Shown one piece after another: positions 17,901-26,900 of a DNA stretch of 38,594 bases. The position numbers were made by a program, and so were the translations under genes. Positions within the stretch are counted from its first letter, which is position 1, and every line of letters starts with the position of its first letter. Source of the DNA: Phycisphaerales bacterium (GTDB lineage: Bacteria > Planctomycetota > Phycisphaerae > SM23-33 > FEN-1343); assembly GCA_003171335.1 (NCBI GenBank), contig PMYD01000058.1, positions 287 to 38,880 on the forward strand, read 5' to 3'. A model generated the notes under the pieces. It made no database searches. It saw nothing but the letters and a program-made list of their open reading frames with translations, and was not told the DNA's origin.

Positions 17901-20900
17901 AACCCAGTTGCCGTTGGGGTTGCCGCCGTTGAGCGATCTGAGGTCGCCGTGCGGCCTGAACGTGCCGGTGAAGGGCGCTGTGGCGGTGTCGATACTGGCG
18001 GTGGCGGCCTGGTCGAAGACGGTGCTCACGAAATCGGCGCCCGTGCCGCCGATGCCGTTGACCAGCACGACGCTGGCGCCGTCGGGGGAGATCAGCGTCA
18101 CCCGGAGGTCCGAGACGTTGGGATGGGTGATGTTCAGCGTCAGGTTGACGTCCAGAATGTTGCCCGGCATGCCCGTCACATCGATGGTCTGCTCGATCAG
18201 GCTGTTGTCGGGGATAGCCACGGGGAGGCTGGCCGCCGCCGGCTGGAACGTCTGGCGGCGGGGAGCAACAGCGTCGGCGTTGAGGTCGTTGCGGATGGTG
18301 CCGGTAATATGCGCGGTCGCCTCCACATCGCCGAAATTGATGCTGGCGGTGTTCTGGCCGCTGACAACCTGGATGACCTGCGCGCCCGTCGCCCCGCCCA
18401 TCTGGGAGGGGAACGTCTGCGCCCAGCCATCCTGCGGCACTTCCACCACCGTGTAGGTGCCGGGCACCAGGTTGGTGAAACTGTAGGCGCCGGACTCGTC
18501 AACGCCGGCGGTGGCCGGGTTGTCGGCGGCGGTGGTGGTCCAAGGTTCGTGCCCGTCCAGAGTGTTGTCGCCGTTGGTGTCGAGGAATACCACCCAGCCG
18601 GACAATCCCTCTTCCGTGCCATCGCGCAGGCCGTTGCGGTTCAGATCGTGCCAGACCGTGCCCGACAGCGAGCCATACTGCCAGTCGCCGAAGTTGACGT
18701 TCTGGACGATCTGCCCTTCACCGACGGTGATGGACTGGAGGCCCGGATCGGCCGGATACATGCTGGGGCTGGACTGATGCCAGGTATCCTGCACCACCTC
18801 GCGAATGCGATAGGCGGTGCTGCCGCGCGGCGGCAGGTTCGACAGTACATAGTTGCCGGCCGCGTCGGTAATAGCGAACGGCTCGCCCGGATCGAGGCGG
18901 CCATTGTTATTCGCATCGATATAAACGGTCCAGCCGGCCAGACCGCCTTCCGTCGAGTCCTTCAGGCCGTTGGCGTTGAGGTCCTGCCACACGGTCCCGT
19001 GGATTTCGCCGGTGCGGGCATCGCCGAAATCCACCCCGGTGGCGGCCATGCCGCTGGTCACCAGCACCGTGTAGCTGCCGCCCAAGGCCGTAACGCCCGT
19101 GCCGTGCGAGCCATCCAGCGGGCCTTCCTGCACCCAGCCCGTCTGGAGGTACTCGCTGACCTGGTACAGGCCCGGCCGCAGCCCGGTGAACTGATAGCCG
19201 GTGGCCGTGCTGGCGATCTGGGCGATGGGCGTGATCAGTTCGTTGTTATCCAGCACGCCGTCGTGGTTGCTGTCGTAATACAGCGCGATCTGCCAGCCAG
19301 TCAGTGCCGGCTCGCCGCTGTTCTTCACACCGTTCAGGTTGAGATCCTCATAGGCGGTGCCGCTGATGGAACCCGCGCGGACGTTGCCGAAGTTGGTGTT
19401 GGCGGCCACCTGCTGGCTCAACAGCGGAACGGTCAATTCTCCGGCGCCCCCGGGGCTGCTCTGGAGCCAGCCGGGCTGGAGCACCTCGGCCACGTGGTAC
19501 GTCTGACCGGGAGTCAAACCGGTGAACGAATAATGGCCGGAGGCGTCGGTCGTGGTCCACTGTTCGCCCTCGCCCGGGTCCCAGATGCCGTTGTGGTTGG
19601 CGTCGGACCACTGGAGGGTGTTGTCGTTGTTCTGGTCCAGGAAAACCTTCCATCCGGCCAGGCCCGGCTCTTCCTGGCCGCTGCGGATATTCAGCGCGAC
19701 GGAATTGAGTTGGCCGACATCCGCGGGACGGGTGTCGCGGATTCGCAGCGTCCAGATGCCGTTGGGGTCCTTGTCGTCGAAGCCGGCCAGCGGCTGGGCC
19801 GGAATAAATGACCCGGTGAACGGCGCCAGGGCCACGTTGATACTGGTGGAGGCCTGGTCATCCAGCACCGTGTTGATGAAATTCTGGCCGTTCTCGCCGC
19901 CCGGGTTGGCATTGCCAAGCTGCAGGCGGTTTAGCAGCAGCACGCTCGTGCCGTCGGGCCCGATCAGCCAGATTTCCAGATCGGACGCGTACGGGTGGGT
20001 GATATTCAGCGTGACACTCACATGCAGGATGTTCGTGTTGAGCCCGCTGACGGTGATCGGCACATCCACGCTGCCGTTATCGGGAATGGGTACCGGCACG
20101 CTGGCCGCCGGCAGAGTGAAGGCGTTCTGGGTGGGACCGATGCTGTCGCCGTTGATGTCGTTCCACACCGTGCCGCTGATCGTGGCCAGGCCCGTGTCGC
20201 CAAACTGCAGGCCGGTGACGACCAGGCCGCTGGTCAGCATGACGTCAAAACTGCCGGCCACGGCCATCACGTTGGGGCTCACCTGCCCGGAAATCGGAGC
20301 TTCCTGCAACCAGTTTGGCGGCACCACCTCCGAGACCTGGTACAGGCCCACCGGCAGGTTCGCAAAGACGTAATTGCCGTTGGCGTCGGTGGTGGTATGC
20401 GCGTACGGGGTGGCCAGTTCGTTGGTGTCCAGCACGCCATTATGGTTGCTGTCGTAATACAGCGAGACCTGCCAGCCCGCCAGCGTGCCCTCGGTGCGGG
20501 TGTCGCCGGCGTCGAAGACGCCGTTGTTGTTGTTGTCGATGTAATCCCAGTTGTGGTTGGCGTTGACGTCCTCGAATATCGTGCCGCTGATCTGGCCGTA
20601 TTGCCAGTTGCCGAAGTTGGCGGCGGTATTGTTCTGCCCGCTCTGGAGATAGGTCGTATACTCCCCGCCGGCCGGCTGGGAATTCTGCCAGCCGATCTGG
20701 GGCACCTCGGCCACATAATAAGTTGCGCCTGGGCGCAGGTTGGGGAAGCTGTAGTTGCCGGCCGAATCGGTCAGCGCGAACGGTTCGCCCGGATCCAGAA
20801 TGCCGTTGTGATTCTGGTCGAGGAACACCGTCCAATTGGCCAACCCCGGCTCGGTGGGCTGCGCGCGGCCGTCGCCGTTGATGTCGTTGTACACGATCCC

Positions 20901-23900
20901 CCCGATCGTAACGGCCTGGTAATTGCCGAAGTCCAGGCTGGGGACAGTTTGCCCGCTGGTCACCGTCTGGGGATAGAATCCCACCGCGGGAGCGGTCTGA
21001 TGCCAGGCCGAGATCGGGAATTCGCGGAGGATGTAGTTGTGGTTGTTGGGATTGACATTCAGGGCGGGCTCGTTGGGGATATAGTACCAGCCCGGCGAGC
21101 CGAAATTGTGCACAAAATTGTTCGCAATGTCCGGATGGGTCAACGGTGCGGTCACCGTCTGGGCCACGAAGTAGTCGCCGGGGCTGACGATGCCGTCGCC
21201 ATTCTCATCTTCAAACAACTGCACGACCTCGCCGTTGACGGCGGCGTTGTTGATGCGGTTATGGCTGAGGCCGTTGAAATCGTGTAACTCGTCCGGCGTC
21301 ACTTTGTACTCGATGGCACCCGGCAGCTTCTCGTTGATGATGTAGCTGGTCGGATACCCCTGTTTCGTAACGGGCATGCCGGGGAACAGATCGTTGGGCA
21401 GCCAGAAGTTCGGCGGGATAATGGCCCCCGGCGGGAAGCCCGGCGTGGGAACGCTGAACATGTAGTTGCCGTTGGCGTCTGTGTTCGTCACGTTCCACAG
21501 CATGTCACCGCGCGAAAGCACCTGGCTCCCATACGCATCCAGGAAGAGTTGGATGGTCCAGCCGGCCAGAGGCGGGTCCGCGGGCCGGTGCACGCCGTCG
21601 GCGTCCAGGTCCTCCCATTTCGTGCCGCTGAGCGTGGCGGATTTGATGTTGCCGTAATCCACGGGTGCGGACGTTTGCCCGCTGGCTACGCTGACCCCAT
21701 GCCAGCGGGGCTCGTTGAGCGGATCCAGGTTCGGGATGAATCGAGCGGTGTCCGGCCAGGTCTGGATCCAGCCCGCCTGAACCACCTGCATCACGCGATA
21801 CGAGCCGGGGTGCAGGTGCGTGAATTCAAATATGCCGTGGGCGTCGGTAATGGCGGTCGGCTCGCCGGGATCCAACATGAAGTTTCCATCGTTGTCAAGG
21901 TAAACGGTCCATCCCTGCAGCATCGGCTCGCCCGGGTCCAGCCGGCCGTTGCCGTTGAGATCGTTCCAAAGATAGCCCTGAATCGTGGCATATTGCGCGT
22001 TGCCAAAGTGGTAGGGCGTGTACAAGGCCGCACTGGTGACCTTGACGACATAGAATTCGGCCGCCGGTCCGGACACGTACGTGTCCGGCGCGGCCTGGGA
22101 AAGGTCCTCGCGCACAATCCGGTTGCCGGGGAACACGCCGCGCAGCTCATAATTGCCCAACTTGTCGGTCACGACCTTCAATTCGCCCGCATCAAGCGTG
22201 CCGTTGTTGTTGTCATCCAGGTAGATGGTCGCATGGGGAACGGGCAGTTCGCCCAGATCCTGCTGCCCATTGCCGTCGTCGTCGCTGTATACCGTGCCCG
22301 TAAGGAGGCTGGGCATGACGTTGCCGAAATCCAGCCCCGTGACGACGGCGTTGGCGTCCACGGAAAGGGGGTACGTTCGCGAGGTCGGGCCCGTCTGCCG
22401 CCAGCCGGCTTCGGCCGGATCGTTGCCGGGGACATCACCCAGCTTCCCGAGCAGCGCGTTTTCCTGGATGATGTAATTCCCCGTCGCCAGGCCTGTAAAG
22501 AAATAGGTGCCATCAATCTGGGCCACGGCGGTGGCGACCAGGGGGTCTCGCGCATCCAGCACCTGACTGCCGCTGAGGTCCTTGTACAGGCGCACGCGCC
22601 AACCGGGCAGCCCTTCTTCTTCGCCGGAGCGGGTCCCGTCGCCATTGACGTCGTGGTAGACGGTGCCGGTCAGGCCAGGCACCGTGATCGTCTGCGGCGC
22701 CACGGCCACGAAATTGGTCTGGGCCTGATGGCCGGCGGTCTGCAACAGGATGCCGATATAGTATTGGCCCGGGGTAAGCGAGGGGAAGTTGATGAGCGGG
22801 AGCTGCACCTGCGTCGAAGCCCCCGAAGCCAGGCCGGGCACGGTCACCCAGCCCAGCAGCGTGTCGAAGCTGGTGATGGTGGCGTTGTCGGAGGCATAGT
22901 ACAGCACGGTGAACGGGCCCGATAAGCCGCCGAGATTCTGGAGAGTCCAGGTGGCCTGCCAACTGTCGCCCGCATGTACCAGCGTAGCGGAAAGCTGGCC
23001 GTTATTCGGCGGAGCCTCCACCAGATCCGGCTGGTTCGTGATGACCAGGGGGTAGGCGGCCATCATGGCCGTATTGTTTGTTTCGTTGGTCTCAACAACG
23101 GTATTGCCCGAGTCAATGATGTAACCAACATAGTACGCGCCCGAGGGAATCAGCGGGAAGCCGGCTACGGACAGCGCCACGTTCACGACGCTGTTGGCCG
23201 GTGCGCCAGCCACGTTGACCGTGCCGATCAGGTAGTTGTCGGCGGCTGTAGCCAGGTTGGGGTTGCGCGAGGCGTAGAAGCTCACCGTAAAACGCCCGGC
23301 GTCGCCGGCGCCGCTGTTGAACACGTGACACCAGGCGGTAAAGGTGCTGCCCGGCGAGTACACGGTGCCGGGGCTAAAGCCGCTGCTGGCGGGGCCTTCG
23401 TCCTGCAGGTCCACCCCGGGCTTGATGGCGAACGAGGTGGTCACTTCGTTGCCCGAGAGCGAGGGGAAGCTGATGACGGATTCGCCGGCAGGCAGATTGG
23501 TGTTGGTATTCGGCACCGTCTGCGCCCAGCCGGCCGGCACGACCTCGGCCACGTGATACGTGCCCGGGGGCAGCAGATACGTGCCGTTGACCAGATCATT
23601 GGTGAAGGAGAAGTTGCCGTTGACATCCGTCGTGGTCCAGCGCTCGCCCTCACCCGGCTCCCAGCGGCCGTCGTTGTTGTTGTCCACCCATTCCAGCGTG
23701 CCATTGACCTGGTGAGTGGTGTTGCCGTCCTTATAGCCGTCCAGGAAAACCACGCGGCCGGCCAGCGGGATATCGTCGTTGGGCTGGGCCGGGTTGTGCG
23801 TGTCGATGATGCCATTGCCGTTGCGATCGGACCAGACCGTGCCGCGGATGCCCGGCACGTGCAGCAGCACGGGGGCGCCGTGTGAGTCGACGTTCAGGTC

Positions 23901-26900
23901 CACCGCCGTGTTGTCGGTCTTGTCCGATTCGACGACCGCCGACCCCGAATCGATGACCGCCGCCACATAGTAGTCGCCCACCGGGATCGCCGGCAGCGCG
24001 CCGCGGCACAGGACATCGGTGTAGCCCCCTGCCGCCAGGCCGCTCACCGACACCGTGCCAAGGAGGTACCGCCCCTGCTCGGCATCATAGGTCGCCTGCA
24101 AGGTTGCCCGCTGCGCGCTGGTAAGCAAGACCGGGACGTAGCCCTTGGCAGTCAGCCAGGCTTCAAACTCGACCGTGCCTGACACACTGGCCACCGGCGA
24201 GGCGTAGAAGCTGACGGTAAAAGGCCCCGCGGGCGCTGCGCCCTTTGGCCCACCCGGGTTGCTGATGCGCCAATTAATCTGGAAATTCTCACCGGGATTG
24301 ATCGTGGTGCTCAGCGGGTTGGAGGCCAGGCCGAAGCCCTGGTTGGCCGCCCCGCCGTCGGTGAGGTTAGGCAGCGCCGGCTCGTACGTGGGGAAGTCTT
24401 GGCCGGTATACGTCTGCCCGCTCAGGACCGTCAGCGGATAATCCCCTCCCGTCGTGTCGAACGTGGTGCTGCCCACGGGCGTGCTGTACACCCAGCCGGG
24501 CGTATTCACGATGCGCAATTGGTACGTCCCTGGCCGCACAGCCGGGAAACTGTAGTTGCCGGTTGCGTCGGTCGTGGCGGTGAGTTCGCCCGAATCGAGT
24601 CGGCCGTCGTTGTTGGCGTCGAGGTAGACTGTCACGCCCGCCAGGCCCGCCTCGCCGCTGTCCTGCACGCCGTTGTGATTCGTGTCGCCGTAAACCGTGC
24701 CGTCGATCGGCACAGGCAGGAAGAAGCCGAAGTTCCGGCCGGTGAGAGTCTCCCCGGTCATCTGGCCGACGACCAAAGCGGGCGTCGCGGCCACGTACCC
24801 CGCCGCCGGCGTAACGGTGACGCTGTAACCGCCGGTCGGCACGGCCGTCAAGCTGTAGTTGCCCAGGGCGTCGGTCGTGGTGGTCTCGACAAATGTGTTG
24901 CCGAAGTCGGTGCTCCTCAGCGTGACGGTCCAGCCGGCCAGCCCCGTCTCAAGCGTCGTGTCCAGCTCGAGGGACCAACTGTTGATCTGGCCGACCTGGC
25001 CATTGGGGACCGTATCCTGAACGATCAGGTCCCACCAGCCGTTGGGGTCCTCGCCATTCAGCGCCGACAGCGGGCCCGAAGGCACAAACGTGCCCGTGTA
25101 CGGCGAGCTGCCGTCGGCCAGGGACAGATTGGCCTGATCATCCAGCACCGTGTCGGTGAAATCCGCCCCATCGCCGACGTGGTTGAGCAGCAGGATGTCT
25201 GAACCGATCACCGAGCCGTCGGCCGCATGGCGGCGCAGCTTGACGACCAGGTCGGAACTCTGCGGGTGCGTGATGTTCAGCGTCACCTTCACGCCGGTCA
25301 GCACGCCGGTCAGGCCCGTGGCGCGGATCGACGACATCGTCTCGGCGCCGGTATCGGGAATAGGCGCCGGCAGCGTGTCCGGGTCGCTCTCCAAAACCGC
25401 CGGTACGACGCTGCGCTGGCCATCGGCGTTCAGGTCGTCGTACACCGTGCCGGTGATGCTGCTCATGACGCCGCTGGTCACAGTGGCGATCGTGCCTTGC
25501 GGGCTGCCGGCCTGGATGACCGCGTCGCGGTCGGAGGTGAACCACACCTGACCGTTGAAGCGGATCTGGAAATCGGTAATCCAGCCGTCCGTGGAGCCGT
25601 TCGCGTCGGTGACCTTCAGATACCAGTTCTCCGGCGTGCCGGGGTGGTTGAGCAGGTAGTTGTAGGCCGCCGTCAGATCATAGGCGGGCTCAACAAAGTT
25701 CGTCAGGCCCGCGTAGGCCTGGGGGATGCCGAACGTCGTGTCATTTTGGATGGCCGTCAACGTCAGGGCGGTCGAACTGGTGCGGCCGCCGACGAGAATC
25801 GCCGTCTTGCCGGTGGTCAGGGTCCCCAGCGCAACGCTGTACGGCTGGCTGACGTTGTACGTGGTGGCCGCCGTCCAGGTGGTGCCGGCCAGACGCCAGA
25901 CGGTCACGCCGTTGCCCGCGCTGGTGCCGGTATTGTTGCCGAGAATAATCTGGGGCGTCGAACTCCAACCCGCATCCCCGATCGCCAGGGCGAACACCTG
26001 GCCCGTCCCCGCCAGGAACGTCGTGGGCGAGTGGAAGCCGTTGGGAATTCCGTTTAGGATCGACACCACCGGGTTGTCCTGGGGGTTGGCGGTCGAACTG
26101 ACGGTCACCACGTCGGGTTTGCCATCGCCGTTCAAGTCGGACAGGGCAATGGCCGTGGGCGTGCGCGTGTGATTGGTACCGTCGGAGGTCGCAAAGGTCG
26201 TGGTGGGGACGATGAAAGCGCCGTATCCATTTCCTATATTGTGATTGGCCAGGACCATTACAACGCTGTCGGTCTGCCCGTCGGCGTACTTTTCCAGCAA
26301 CACCGCATCCTGGACGCCGCTGGTGTTAACGACATTGCCCACCGCCACACCCACCGGGTAGGCCCCCATGCTGTCACCCAGATCCAGGATATAAACGCGC
26401 GTGGTGCCATCCGTGTACTGCGTGCGGAGGTGGAAGGTCCCTGTGTCATCGGCAAACACCGTCATGACCCGGTTCAAGGTTGCCGGGTTGTTCGCCGAGG
26501 CCGGGGGATTCGTCACCAGCACAATGCCGGGGAGCACGAGGCCGCTGGCACTTACGTTGCCCGTCACATTGCCGACGGCCATGGCGCCCCAGGTGACGCC
26601 GGTGATGTTGCTCGTCGGGCTGGAGGGATAAACCTGGCTGGACGGCAGGGCGAACGGCGCCTGGGCCGTGAGGTTGCCGTGCCCGTCGTTCAGCAGCACG
26701 AGCAGGGAGCTGTTCTGGGCCGATACCGCCGGCAGGGTGCTGGTGGCATTGAGCGCGGGACCGCCGCGGTTCAGGACGACGATGTCGTTGAAGCCGTCGC
26801 CATTGACGTCGACGATCTTGACGGCGCACACATTGCTGTTGGGGCCGCCCACGTCGATGGTGTTCGGGCCCGCCAGGCTGGCGGCGCTGCCGTTGGGGTT

